DNA of 64,000 nt from Bacteroidota bacterium (GCA_023424015.1 JAFAEM010000001.1:34276-98275); one strand, 5' to 3'; counted from the stretch's first letter, positions 53,242 through 61,466 are shown. Made by a program: numbers and translations. Notes: generated by a model from the sequence alone, not told the origin.

Positions 53242-53736
53242 TTAATAGTTCATCGCATTCTTTGACAAAACCGGTTCTGATGAACGGGATATGGATACGT
53301 TACGTATCAACCAGTTATAACTTTTTTCCATCAGCATTTCCAAACGTGATCTTTCCTTCCTGCCATAAGGCTCCGTATACTCGATTGTATTCATGGTCAT
53401 CTTAACCAGCATCTGCTTTCCTCTCACCGGCAAACCTGCTGCACCATCGTACTGGTAATCATCATCAACAATACATGCCTTACCACTTATCTCCAGGTGA
53501 AAAAACACGCCTTTGTGGTAAAAATGCAATCGGGCAGGAAAATTTTCAGCGTACTCAGCCACTTCATGCAGCGGCTTAGGGCAGGCAAACCAAAGCTGCC
53601 CCTCATCGTCGACCCGAACAGCGGTAATAATGCTATTAGGCAACTTGCAAACGTCGTTGCTCATACTATACATGATGGCTGTTCGCAGCCTGTAGATCTT
53701 ACCCCTTATCTCCTGGAGGTTAGTGTCAGTTGTCAT
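53242..53736 (-). CDS. Pyridoxamine 5'-phosphate oxidase-like FMN-binding protein (probable)
   Basis: 164 residues. The stretch SNDVCKLPNSIITAVRVDDEG then LWFACPKPLHEVAEY and FPARLHFYHKGVFFHLEISG follows the strand pattern of general-stress, FMN-binding split-barrel proteins. The C-terminal 40 residues are basic and unstructured-looking. It is divergent from topoisomerase IB across a 241-bp region. It probably forms a two-gene unit with the gene 17 bp downstream. The function is unknown. Confidence 0.65.
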   Translation of the reverse strand: MTTDTNLQEIRGKIYRLRTAIMYSMSNDVCKLPNSIITAVRVDDEGQLWFACPKPLHEVAEYAENFPARLHFYHKGVFFHLEISGKACIVDDDYQYDGAAGLPVRGKQMLVKMTMNTIEYTEPYGRKERSRLEMLMEKSYNWLIRNVSISRSSEPVLSKNAMNY

Positions 53737-53977
53737 AACTAAGGTGTTTAACTGATATTAGTCAAATGTGATACCAACCCATCCCTGTGCTATGCAGATA
53801 TAATGTCTGCGTGTTTTTTGTGCAAGATTTTCCACATATATCCCTGAAACTTCTTCACATAATGAACAAGGCCGAAGAATGCAGGTCACAGCGTTATCAA
53901 GAGGATGAGCTCATCGATGCCGGGCGATCACGATTTTGGCACTTGATTTTCAACTAATGGAAAACGGATCGTGACCT

Positions 53978-55042
53978 ATGCAAAAATTGAAGTCTCTATC
54001 TTATCGTGATCATCTTAAGCTCCACCGTGATTACCGGCGCGCCGCCAGGGTAGCCAGCCTGCTGTACACCACGGATTCGAAGCCCGGCATTACCCGGATA
54101 AAAAAGGGGAAAGGATATGGATACACCTTCAGGGGAAGATCGGTCACTCAAAAAGAAATTCATGAACGAATAAGAAAACTAGCCATACCCCCATCCTGGA
54201 CCAGTGTCTGGATCTGTCCCAAAGCGAATGGTCATATACAGGCTACTGGTATTGATATGAATGGCAGGAAGCAATACCGCTACCATCCTGACTGGAACAA
54301 ATGCAGGCAGGATACAAAATTTCACCGGTTAATCGAGTTTGGGAAGGCACTTCCCAAGCTACGCAGGCAGATCCGCAGGGATATGAATGCGGCAGGTTTA
54401 ACGGAATCAAAGGTACTTGCGACCGTGATCAACCTGGCTGAAAAAACTTATATCCGTGTTGGGAATAATGGTTATGAAAAAATGTATGGCTCATATGGTC
54501 TTACTACGATGAAAGACAAACATGTGACCTTAAAGAATGGAAGAATATCTTTCACATTCACCGGTAAAAAAGGGGTAGCCCACGAGATCTCCATTTATGA
54601 TCGCAAACTTGCCCGAATCATCAAGCAATGCCGTGACATACCCGGCAAGGAACTCTTCCAATATTATTCAGATAGTGGTGATCGAAAATGCATTGACTCA
54701 GGCATGGTCAACAATTATATTAAGACGGCAACGGGGGGAGAGTTTACCACAAAAGATTTTCGAACCTGGGCAGGCTCGTTGCATGCCCTGCAGATCCTTC
54801 GCACATTGGACCCGCCCCAAAACGACGCGGATTTAAGGAAAAATATCGCCATAGTGATGGATCATGTGAGCAATAAATTGGGCAACACCAGAAACATATG
54901 CAAAAAGTATTATGTACACCCTGAGCTGATCAAACTTTACGAAGAAGACAAACTGAACTCCGCCTGGCAACCTGCGCCGAAAACCAGCGGCCTTGATCCT
55001 GACGAACAGATCCTGATGCAGGTGATAAAAAGACCAGCGTGA
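53978..55042 (+). CDS. Type IB DNA topoisomerase (bacterial, poxvirus-like)
   Basis: 354 residues. Bacterial topoisomerase IB relaxes supercoils by a 3'-phosphotyrosine intermediate. The catalytic set is visible: Arg160 in YIRVGN, Lys in FTGKKG near 197, Arg262 in DFRTWAGS, Asn303 in LGNT (His in eukaryotes, Asn in bacteria) and Tyr312 in CKKYYVHP. The N-terminal IPPSWTSVWICPKANGHIQA block is standard. Such enzymes are common in soil Bacteroidota and often lie among stress genes, as here. The upstream region contains TTCCACATATA at 53830-53840, repeated before the dehydrogenase gene at 56738. Confidence 0.94.
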   Translation: MQKLKSLSYRDHLKLHRDYRRAARVASLLYTTDSKPGITRIKKGKGYGYTFRGRSVTQKEIHERIRKLAIPPSWTSVWICPKANGHIQATGIDMNGRKQYRYHPDWNKCRQDTKFHRLIEFGKALPKLRRQIRRDMNAAGLTESKVLATVINLAEKTYIRVGNNGYEKMYGSYGLTTMKDKHVTLKNGRISFTFTGKKGVAHEISIYDRKLARIIKQCRDIPGKELFQYYSDSGDRKCIDSGMVNNYIKTATGGEFTTKDFRTWAGSLHALQILRTLDPPQNDADLRKNIAIVMDHVSNKLGNTRNICKKYYVHPELIKLYEEDKLNSAWQPAPKTSGLDPDEQILMQVIKRPA

Positions 55043-55090
55043 ACACTGTAAATACTGGTATGGTTTTTACCTCCTTAATTAAAAACAACC

Positions 55091-55267
55091 ATGAAAACAA
55101 AAAACACAATACCGGGTAATTCCCAGCTGCGGGCTACAAAAAACAGGACGGCTCCTGATGTGAGGGACAATCTTGACAGCCGCAAAAAGGAAGAACAACA
55201 TAGCAAGGGAGATGATATTACCCACAACCGGAAACCACATCACAATAAACAACAAAGACCTAAATAA
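55091..55267 (+). CDS. Small basic hydrophilic protein (58 residues)
   Basis: An ATG-to-TAA frame of 58 codons, missed by length cut-offs. The product is highly charged and probably disordered: it starts MKTKNTIPGNSQLRATKNR, contains APDVRDNLDSRKKEEQ and SKGDDITHNRKPHH, and has no hydrophobic segment. It lies 48 bp after topoisomerase IB and 66 bp before the DUF2383 gene, in the same direction. The RDNLDSR and KGDD motifs look conserved-protein-like, and similar short charged proteins occur in related genomes as far as I recall. Function is unknown, possibly nucleic-acid or stress related. Confidence 0.6.
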   Translation: MKTKNTIPGNSQLRATKNRTAPDVRDNLDSRKKEEQHSKGDDITHNRKPHHNKQQRPK

Positions 55268-55333
55268 ATTTTCTATTGTAGATGGCCGGGTAGAAAAGCC
55301 TGGCGAATTATTAACCAGATAAAATCAAATACT

Positions 55334-55795
55334 ATGTACGTAAATGAAAAAACGAGCGAGATACTAAATGATCTCATCAGTATCAACAACGACAGGATTG
55401 AAGGCTACAACAGGGCCGAAAACGAAACATCAGATAAAGATGCTGACCTCAAAACCCTGTTCAGGCAAATGGCATCGGAAAGCCGAAGCTATAACAATGA
55501 TCTCTCAAAATATGTGGCTTCCGCGGGTGAACAGCCTACGGACAAAACTTCCTTCAGTGGTAAGATCTACCGCACCTGGATGGATGTAAAAGCGACTTTC
55601 AGCGGTAAAGACCGCAAAGCCATACTTGCCTCCTGTGAATTTGGTGAAGATGCCGCGCAAAAAGCATACGATGAGGCCCTATCCAGCGATGCCGAATTGC
55701 CGGCCGAAGTTCGCCAGCTGATCATGGATCAAAAATTAAGTTTGAAAAAATCACATGATCACATCAAGGCACTGCGTGACAGGCAAACCGCGTAG
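55334..55795 (+). CDS. PA2169/DUF2383-type four-helix-bundle protein
   Basis: 153 residues, all-helical and charged. The pattern TSEILNDLISINNDRIEGYN, LKTLFRQMASESRSYNNDL, IYRTWMDVKATFSGKDRKAI and LASCEFGEDAAQKAYDEAL is typical of the DUF2383 ferritin-like bundle. These small proteins are linked to stress in Bacteroidota and Pseudomonas but have no known activity. It probably belongs to one transcript with the 58-residue gene and the following small gene. Confidence 0.85.
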   Translation: MYVNEKTSEILNDLISINNDRIEGYNRAENETSDKDADLKTLFRQMASESRSYNNDLSKYVASAGEQPTDKTSFSGKIYRTWMDVKATFSGKDRKAILASCEFGEDAAQKAYDEALSSDAELPAEVRQLIMDQKLSLKKSHDHIKALRDRQTA

Positions 55796-55823
55796 TTCTC
55801 AGGAAGGCACCCAAAATCGTAAA

Positions 55824-56204
55824 ATGTCAAAAAATAAAACAATTCCCATGGACACTAATTCCAGCACAGAGGAAATGAAAAGCCTCTCAGGTTGCCTCAA
55901 CAAACTTTTGTCAGATGGCTTTACCGAAGATTTTAAAGCAGGCGAACGTGGTCTTCTTTCGCTTAAGAATGAGAAGATATATGAACCCGGACAGGTAAAA
56001 ATTGTAAATTTTTACCGCTTTGAAGGTGCCAGCGATCCTGCGGATAATACAATACTATACGCGATTGAAACAGACGATGGCGTGAAAGGAACACTCGTGG
56101 ACGCTTATGGATCCTACGCCGATGAAAGAGTGAGCTCTTTTATAGAGGAAGTACAGGAGATCCAAAAAAAGGCGGTAAACAATAATGACAGAACTGTTGA
56201 CTGA
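55824..56204 (+). CDS. Small conserved Bacteroidota protein of unknown function
   Basis: 126 residues from ATG 55824; Met at 55848 is an alternative. The core LLSDGFTEDFKAGERGLLSL, KIVNFYRFEGASDPADNTIL and YAIETDDGVKGTLVDAYGSY belongs to a small family that databases often label phosphoribosylpyrophosphate synthetase, a misleading name because the PRPP-synthetase motifs are absent. It follows the DUF2383 gene by 28 bp and is followed by a strong bidirectional terminator. Function is unknown; a stress role is suggested only by context. Confidence 0.72.
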   Translation: MSKNKTIPMDTNSSTEEMKSLSGCLNKLLSDGFTEDFKAGERGLLSLKNEKIYEPGQVKIVNFYRFEGASDPADNTILYAIETDDGVKGTLVDAYGSYADERVSSFIEEVQEIQKKAVNNNDRTVD

Positions 56205-56277
56205 CCAGGGTGCAATGATTGACATAACGAGAAGCTACCTGTAAGTTTCTGAATGAACAGCCTTCACGAATAGCAAC

Positions 56278-56307
56278 AAAAAAACCGGTTATCACAACCG
56301 GTTTTTC
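56278..56307. terminator. Bidirectional terminator between convergent small genes
   Basis: AAAAACCGGTT (to 56290) and AACCGGTTTTT (56296-56306) form a perfect stem with a 5-base loop and A/T tails on both sides, between genes ending at 56204 (+) and 56338 (-). Confidence 0.9.
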
Positions 56308-56337
56308 ATTTTCATATTTCCGTATTAAACAATTTCC

Positions 56338-56499
56338 TCAGACCCTCGAACGTCCCACAAAAAGCGAAACGATAAATAATACAAGAAATACGAAGAATAG
56401 GATTTTAGCGATGGAGGCCGCCCCCGCAGCAATACCACCAAACCCGAATATTGCAGCTATGATAGCCACAACCAGGAAAATTACTGTCCAACGTAACAT
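56338..56499 (-). CDS. DUF1328-type small membrane protein (YtjA-like)
   Basis: 53 residues from ATG 56499. It begins MLRWTVIFLVVAIIAAIFGF, followed by a Gly/Ala stretch GGIAAGAASIAKILFFVFLV and a short basic tail GRSRV. This is the classic DUF1328 pattern, two membrane segments joined by a small-residue hinge. An in-frame upstream extension without hydrophobic start signals is unlikely to be real. These proteins are frequent in stress islands. Function is unknown. Confidence 0.85.
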   Translation of the reverse strand: MLRWTVIFLVVAIIAAIFGFGGIAAGAASIAKILFFVFLVLFIVSLFVGRSRV

Positions 56500-56737
56500 A
56501 GTTTCAAGTTTTAAGATTATTAAATCAATTTCAGTTTTATAGAGATCGAATAAGGTAATGCATGTAATGAAAAATTCATGCCGCAATAAACACTAAGGGG
56601 AATAGCGATAATCGGGGAAATTTTTCCAGCATTCATTCCACATATAACAAACCCCTCTTTTTGGTTATAGAAATAAATCCCCATCAGCATCACAATCTGG
56701 TATAAATATTTCTTCGAATACTATAAAAAGAAAGTAT

Positions 56738-57607
56738 ATGCAGAAAGGCAGTCCTAAAAAAGCGGTCCGGCCTCCTCAAAAACAACAGCGGCCCGGAAGT
56801 GAATCGCAAATGGTCCCACGACCTGTATTTGATTATCCCGAAATAAAGGGAAGTAATCGTTTAAAAAACAAAGTGGCCTTAATAACTGGTGGTGATAGCG
56901 GTATCGGCAGGGCAGTTGCAATTTTATTCGCTAAAGAAGGGGCAAGCATTGTGATTGCATACCTGAGTGAAGACAAAGATGCACGAGATACACGGCAATA
57001 TATCGCCGAGAACTTTGGACGTAGCTGCTTATTGATTAAAGGCGATCTTTCCAGGGAAGCCAACTGCGTTAACGCGGTAAGAAAAACAATACGTGAATTT
57101 GGCCGGATAGATATACTGGTGAATAACGCTGCCATTCACTATGAAAACAAAACACTCGAAAAACTTAGCACCCGGGAGTTGAAGCGGACTTTCGAAACCA
57201 ATATTTATTCATACATATGGGTGACAAAGGCCGCAATCCCATTTATGAAAAAAGGCTCCTGTATCATCAACTCTTCTTCTGTAACGGCTTACCGTGGCAG
57301 CGGCTCGCTGATCGATTACGCCTCCACCAAAGGCGCGATCGTTTCCTTTACACGCAGCCTTTCGGCCAACCTGGCGAAAAAAGGTATTCGTGTAAATGGC
57401 GTGGCCCCGGGCCCTATCTGGACTCCGCTGATAGCCTCCAGTTTTAAAGGCAAAAAAGTTTCACAGCATGGAAGTGATACGCCTCTGGAACGTGCCGGGC
57501 AACCTGTGGAAATTGCGCCCAGTTACCTGTTCCTGGCCAGCAATGATTCCAGTTATATGACGGGACAATTCTTACATCCCAATGGAGGTGAGATCGTTAA
57601 CGGATAA
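56738..57607 (+). CDS. Short-chain dehydrogenase/reductase (YghA-like)
   Basis: 289 residues. An N-terminal extension (about 1-38, basic) precedes the SDR core: cofactor loop ALITGGDSGIGRAVA near residue 50, NNAAIH, the catalytic Ser in CIINSSSVTAYRGSG, the YASTKGAIVSF Tyr-x-x-x-Lys motif, and GVAPGPIWTPL. It resembles E. coli YghA and the Bacillus stress-type reductases. The upstream region contains TTCCACATATA at 56636-56646. The TPP riboswitch begins 39 bp after the stop codon, so this transcript may run into it. Confidence 0.92.
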   Translation: MQKGSPKKAVRPPQKQQRPGSESQMVPRPVFDYPEIKGSNRLKNKVALITGGDSGIGRAVAILFAKEGASIVIAYLSEDKDARDTRQYIAENFGRSCLLIKGDLSREANCVNAVRKTIREFGRIDILVNNAAIHYENKTLEKLSTRELKRTFETNIYSYIWVTKAAIPFMKKGSCIINSSSVTAYRGSGSLIDYASTKGAIVSFTRSLSANLAKKGIRVNGVAPGPIWTPLIASSFKGKKVSQHGSDTPLERAGQPVEIAPSYLFLASNDSSYMTGQFLHPNGGEIVNG

Positions 57608-57646
57608 AGATCGTGTTGGCATGTTTTTGGTACCTTCTAATTAACT

Positions 57647-57731
57647 CTCTTTTCAGGGGTGATTAATCTTATCTGAGAAATATACCCATAATACCTGATC
57701 TGGGTAATACCAGCGAAGGGAACGAAAAGAG
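57647..57731 (+). promoter_or_regulatory. TPP (thiamine pyrophosphate) riboswitch
   Basis: All THI-box landmarks are present in order: CAGGGGTG (57654-57661), CTGAGA (57673-57678), ACCC (57684-57687), ACCTGATCTGG (57693-57703) and CCAGCGAAGGG (57710-57720). The P1 stem CTCTTTTC (57647-57654) pairs perfectly with GAAAAGAG (57724-57731), and CTGG/CCAG forms P5. A terminator follows within 4 bp, which is the usual expression platform. No thiamine gene follows on the plus strand: the next gene is on the minus strand (57768-58121) and then obg at 58184. It may regulate the dehydrogenase transcript from its 3' UTR, make a small RNA, or control antisense readthrough. Confidence 0.92.
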
Positions 57732-57734
57732 ACA

Positions 57735-57770
57735 AAAGGGTTTTAGTCAACACTAAAACCCTTTATTTTA
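57735..57770 (+). terminator. Riboswitch expression-platform terminator
   Basis: AAAGGGTTTTAG (57735-57746) and CTAAAACCCTTT (57753-57764) form a perfect 12-bp stem with a 6-base loop, followed by ATTTTA. It is placed where ligand-bound TPP riboswitches terminate transcription. It also lies directly behind the stop of the minus-strand gene. Confidence 0.85.
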
Positions 57771-58121
57771 TCTTTCATCTTTCCATACCAGTCGCAGGTG
57801 CCTGGCATCCTCAAAAAACTCATTACATTTTTGATCACCCTTTCCGGTATACCCGCCAGTGGGTGCACAGATATAATTGCAGTCACTGTCTAAAAGCTGG
57901 TTATACTGGTCACAGCACGGACTTGAAAACAGGTAAACCTTTTTACCTTCATAATCATACTCATTCACTTCAGCGGGCGGGTTCCAAACGGGCTGGGACC
58001 TGATACTGTCAATTTTCTCCTGGATGCAGGGTGGCACATTGTCAAGGGATCTCCCAGACTTGTCTTTTTTACATTGTTGATTAAGCAGCGGCAGCGCCAG
58101 TATGAGGAAAATAAACTTCAT
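57768..58121 (-). CDS. Small lipoprotein, DUF6970-like
   Basis: 117 residues from ATG 58121, with a lipoprotein signal MKFIFLILALPLLNQQCKK. The body has conserved-looking cysteines: PPCIQEKIDSI, VYLFSSPCCDQYNQLLDSDC, NYICAPTGGYTGKGDQKC. This CCD...CxxICAPxGGxTGKGD pattern matches a small Bacteroidota family I recall as DUF6970. It stands alone, divergent from obg with 62 bp between starts. The strand opposite carries the riboswitch-terminator at its 3' end, so plus-strand readthrough would be antisense to this mRNA. Function is unknown. Confidence 0.75.
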   Translation of the reverse strand: MKFIFLILALPLLNQQCKKDKSGRSLDNVPPCIQEKIDSIRSQPVWNPPAEVNEYDYEGKKVYLFSSPCCDQYNQLLDSDCNYICAPTGGYTGKGDQKCNEFFEDARHLRLVWKDER

Positions 58122-58130
58122 CGTATCGTA

Positions 58131-58157
58131 TTTGAGGTTACTGACATGGTATATTTG
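58131..58157 (+). promoter_or_regulatory. Candidate promoter for obg
   Basis: TATATTTG (58150-58157) fits the Bacteroidota -7 element TAnnTTTG exactly. TTTG at 58131-58134 could be the -33 element, though the 15-bp spacing is shorter than usual. The GTG start of obg is 26 bp downstream. Confidence 0.45.
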
Positions 58158-58183
58158 CAATTCGTTGCAAATAGGAAACCATC

Positions 58184-59185
58184 GTGGAGAAAAACAACTT
58201 TGTTGACCAGATAAGAATATTCTGCCGGAGCGGCCATGGTGGCGCCGGCAGCAAGCACTTCATGCGCAACAAATTTACGGCAATGGGCGGGCCCGATGGT
58301 GGTGACGGCGGTCGTGGTGCACATATTATTTTAAAAGGTAACAGCAACCTGTGGACCCTTCTTCATCTTCGATATTATAAAAATGTGCTGGCGGAGGATG
58401 GCGAATCCGGCAGCGGGAACAACAGCACCGGCCGTGCAGGAAAGGATGTGATCATTGAAGTACCCCTCGGTACTGTGGCCCGGGATGAAGAATCAGGCGA
58501 ACAGGAAGTAGAGATACTCAAAGATGGCCAGGAAGTGATCTGGATGCCCGGCGGTAAAGGCGGACTCGGCAACAGCCATTTCGCCACAGCCACCAACCAG
58601 GCGCCAGAATATGCACAGAAAGGTTTACCCGGCCAGGAGGGCTGGAAAATCCTGGAGTTAAAAGTATTGGCAGACGTAGGATTAGTTGGTTTCCCAAATG
58701 CGGGCAAGTCCACACTGCTGTCGGTGATCACCGCCGCAAAACCCAAGATCGCCGACTATGCGTTTACAACTATCACCCCCAACCTGGGTATGGTGGAGTA
58801 CCGTGATGGTAAAAGCTTTTGTGTAGCTGATCTCCCAGGTATTATCGAAGGCGCCGCGGAAGGAAAAGGCCTGGGGCACCGGTTTTTGCGTCATATCGAA
58901 CGTAATCCTGTACTGCTGTTCCTCATCCCGGCAGATGCGCCGGATCATAAAAAGGAGTTTGAAATTCTTGTGCATGAACTCGAAAAATATAACCCCGAAC
59001 TACTACATAAGCAATTTGTGATCGCCATCAGCAAAAGTGATATGCTTGATGAAGAGCTTTCCGAAGCGATCAGAAAAGAGTTACCTTCCAGTATTCCGCA
59101 TGTTTTTATTTCCTCCGTCACACAAAAAGGCCTGGTCGAACTAAAAGACCTGCTTTGGAAAGTGTTGAATACACCTACTGAATAA
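58184..59185 (+). CDS. obgE: Obg/CgtA-family GTPase
   Basis: 333 residues. The start is GTG 58184, with AGGA 10 bp upstream; no ATG precedes it in frame. The glycine-rich Obg fold (1-157) includes RSGHGGAGSKHFMRNKF, GGPDGGDGGRGAHI and WMPGGKGGLGNSHF. The G domain (about 158-333) has G1 GFPNAGKSTL, G3 DLPGIIEGAAEGKGLGHRFL and G4-like AISKSD. It is an essential ribosome-assembly and stress GTPase. The C-terminal OCT domain of some Firmicutes homologues is absent, which is normal in this phylum. Confidence 0.96.
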   Translation: MEKNNFVDQIRIFCRSGHGGAGSKHFMRNKFTAMGGPDGGDGGRGAHIILKGNSNLWTLLHLRYYKNVLAEDGESGSGNNSTGRAGKDVIIEVPLGTVARDEESGEQEVEILKDGQEVIWMPGGKGGLGNSHFATATNQAPEYAQKGLPGQEGWKILELKVLADVGLVGFPNAGKSTLLSVITAAKPKIADYAFTTITPNLGMVEYRDGKSFCVADLPGIIEGAAEGKGLGHRFLRHIERNPVLLFLIPADAPDHKKEFEILVHELEKYNPELLHKQFVIAISKSDMLDEELSEAIRKELPSSIPHVFISSVTQKGLVELKDLLWKVLNTPTE

Positions 59186-59248
59186 GAACAGGCTGAAAAG
59201 CATATGATATTTTATAGTAGGTTTGTTTCACCTAAAATAACAATCACC

Positions 59249-61414
59249 ATGAAGAAATTTTTTATAACCGGTATCCTGGTTTTAACCCTGGCATTGCGCT
59301 CCGTTGCTGATGAAGGCATGTGGCTTCCCATGCTGCTTGGCAAACAGGTGTACAATGATATGGTCAAAAAAGGTTTAAAGCTTACTGCTGAGCAGCTCTA
59401 CAGTATCAATAAGGCATCACTGAAAGATGCGATCATCATTTTCGGTGGTGGCTGTACGGGTGAGATCGTCAGTGCCGAGGGTATGATCTTTACCAATCAC
59501 CACTGCGGTTATGACGCCATTGCTTCTGCCAGTACGCTTGACAATAATTACCTGCAGAATGGGTTTTATGCAAAAAACAGGGCCGAAGAGATACCTACTT
59601 CACTCTCTGTCCAGTTCCTGTTGCGGATCGAGGATGTAACTAAAGAAGTACTCGATTCTTTGAAAGGTTTGGGTGCCGCCGACAGAGCAAAAAAACAATC
59701 TTCCGTTTTGGCATCTATCAATGCGAGGATGAGCGATCCATCACAAAGCATCGAAACCAGGGTAAGCTCACTGTTCAAAGGAAACCAGTTCCTGGCTTTT
59801 GTATACCAACGCTATAACGATATCCGCCTGGTAGGTACCCCGCCCGAAGCGGTAGGTAAATTTGGTGGCGATACCGATAACTGGGAATGGCCAAGACATA
59901 CCGGTGACTTTTCGGTGTTTCGCGTTTACGCTTCGCCGGCAGGAAAACCTGCCCGTTATGCACCGGAGAATAAACCATTAAAACCAAAATGGTATCTCCC
60001 TGTATCCATCAAAGGTGTGAAGGAAGGAGAATTTGCCATGATCTGGGGATACCCCGGCGGTACCAACCGGTATGAAAGTTCATATGGTATCAAACTCTCA
60101 ACCGAGATCAACAACCCCACCCTCGTGAAACTTCGTGATATCAGGTTAAAGTACATGTTTGAAGAGATGAAAAAAGATCCGGCTGTAAAACTTCAGCTTT
60201 CTTCTTCATTTGCCAGCATCGCCAATTACTGGAAATTTTTTGATGGTGAAACCAAGCAACTTTATAAATATGATATCTACGGCAAGAAGAAAAAAACCGA
60301 GGAAAAATTCATTGCCTGGGCGGCCGATAAACCTGAATACAAAAATATTTTCACCGACTGGGGTAAAGCTTACGATGCATGGACACGTTATGCCAAACAC
60401 CGCATGTTTGTGAATGAAGGTGTTTTTGGATCCCCGCTTATCGGGTTTGCGGCCTCACTGAAGCAGGTGGAAGCGGCACTGGTTAAAACCGGTGCATCCG
60501 CCGGCGATCTGAAAAAAGCTTTGGATGCTGCTGACCAGGCAAGAACTGAATTCCTGGCGGAAGAAAATAAAAGATCGGATGAGAATATAGTCGCAAGTGT
60601 AACCATGCTTTTCTACCAGGATGTGCCAAAAGACCAGCACCCGATTGGCTTCTATGGCGGATTAAAGGATCAGTATGGCCCGCTCGATAATGAAGCGACC
60701 TTTAAAAAATACGCAGCAGATATCTTTAGCAAGACTATGATCTTCGATGATGCCAAATGGAAAGCATTTATCGCCAACCCCGACGCTAACGTGTTGCAAT
60801 CGGATCCCGCATTTGCACATGCCAGTGCGTTCTACGATAATTACAGCAGCAAGTATGCACCTTATTACACCCAGTTTGTGGCACAAAACAATGAGCTAGG
60901 GCGACTTTATCTTAAAGGCATCATGGAAATGGATCCGGCTAAAGCAAAGATGATGTACCCTGACGCGACCTTTACGATGCGGGTGAGCTATGGAGCAGTG
61001 AAATCATATCGTCCCCGCGACGCAGTATTTTATGATTATGTCACCACTTCAAAGGGTGTATTGGAAAAATATAAACCCGGCGACTATGAATTTGACCTGC
61101 CGGAAAAACAAATAGAACTTTTTAAGAAAAGGGATTTTGGCCAGTATATCGATAAACAAAGAAATGACCTGGTCATCGGGTTTATCAGCAGCAACGATAT
61201 AACCGGTGGTAATTCCGGATCGCCTGTTTTAAATGGTAAAGGCGAACTGATCGGGCTTGCTTTTGATGGAAACTATGAAGCCTTGAGTCATAAACTTGCT
61301 TTCGACAAGGACCTGAACCGCACCATCAATGTAGATATACGATACGTATTGTGGTGTATCGACAAACTCGGTGGCGCAGGCCATTTAATAAAGGAATTGA
61401 AACTGGTAAAATAA
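59249..61414 (+). CDS. S46-family dipeptidyl peptidase (DPP7-like)
   Basis: 721 residues from ATG 59249, with a signal peptide ending RSVADEG. S46 peptidases are chymotrypsin-fold periplasmic enzymes that cut dipeptides from peptide N-termini. Catalytic residues: His in FTNHHCGYDAI near residue 85, Asp in GGDTDNWEWPRHTGDF near 222-235, and Ser in GGNSGSPVLNGKG. Eighteen residues after that Ser the motif reads FDGNYEAL, with Gly where DPP11 has Arg, so a DPP7-like preference for hydrophobic P1 is inferred. It lies 63 bp after obg. The neighbouring dipeptide epimerase may use its products. The protein is full length for the family. Confidence 0.93.
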   Translation: MKKFFITGILVLTLALRSVADEGMWLPMLLGKQVYNDMVKKGLKLTAEQLYSINKASLKDAIIIFGGGCTGEIVSAEGMIFTNHHCGYDAIASASTLDNNYLQNGFYAKNRAEEIPTSLSVQFLLRIEDVTKEVLDSLKGLGAADRAKKQSSVLASINARMSDPSQSIETRVSSLFKGNQFLAFVYQRYNDIRLVGTPPEAVGKFGGDTDNWEWPRHTGDFSVFRVYASPAGKPARYAPENKPLKPKWYLPVSIKGVKEGEFAMIWGYPGGTNRYESSYGIKLSTEINNPTLVKLRDIRLKYMFEEMKKDPAVKLQLSSSFASIANYWKFFDGETKQLYKYDIYGKKKKTEEKFIAWAADKPEYKNIFTDWGKAYDAWTRYAKHRMFVNEGVFGSPLIGFAASLKQVEAALVKTGASAGDLKKALDAADQARTEFLAEENKRSDENIVASVTMLFYQDVPKDQHPIGFYGGLKDQYGPLDNEATFKKYAADIFSKTMIFDDAKWKAFIANPDANVLQSDPAFAHASAFYDNYSSKYAPYYTQFVAQNNELGRLYLKGIMEMDPAKAKMMYPDATFTMRVSYGAVKSYRPRDAVFYDYVTTSKGVLEKYKPGDYEFDLPEKQIELFKKRDFGQYIDKQRNDLVIGFISSNDITGGNSGSPVLNGKGELIGLAFDGNYEALSHKLAFDKDLNRTINVDIRYVLWCIDKLGGAGHLIKELKLVK

Positions 61415-61433
61415 TCACCGGCAATTTCTGTTT

Positions 61434-61466
61434 AACAAAGCCTTTCCATCCGGGAAGGTTTTGTTT
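61434..61466 (+). terminator. Intrinsic terminator after the S46 peptidase gene
   Basis: ACAAAGCCTTTCC and GGGAAGGTTTTGT pair around a short ATCC loop at 61434-61465, followed by TTT. It separates the peptidase from the next gene. Confidence 0.75.

Noticed and set aside
53794..53815. GCAGA/TCTGC hairpin followed by GTGTTTTTTG, resembling a terminator
   Set aside because: No plus-strand gene ends before it; it lies between divergent genes, so a terminator role is unlikely.
53931..53950. TGGCAC-like match to a sigma-54 promoter before topoisomerase IB
   Set aside because: The -12 half reads TTCA rather than TTGC, so the key GC is missing.
53862..53957. Open frame of 31 codons (MNKAEECRSQRYQEDELIDA...) upstream of topoisomerase IB
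   Set aside because: Too short, no ribosome binding site, and it lies in the likely promoter region; composition alone does not support a gene.
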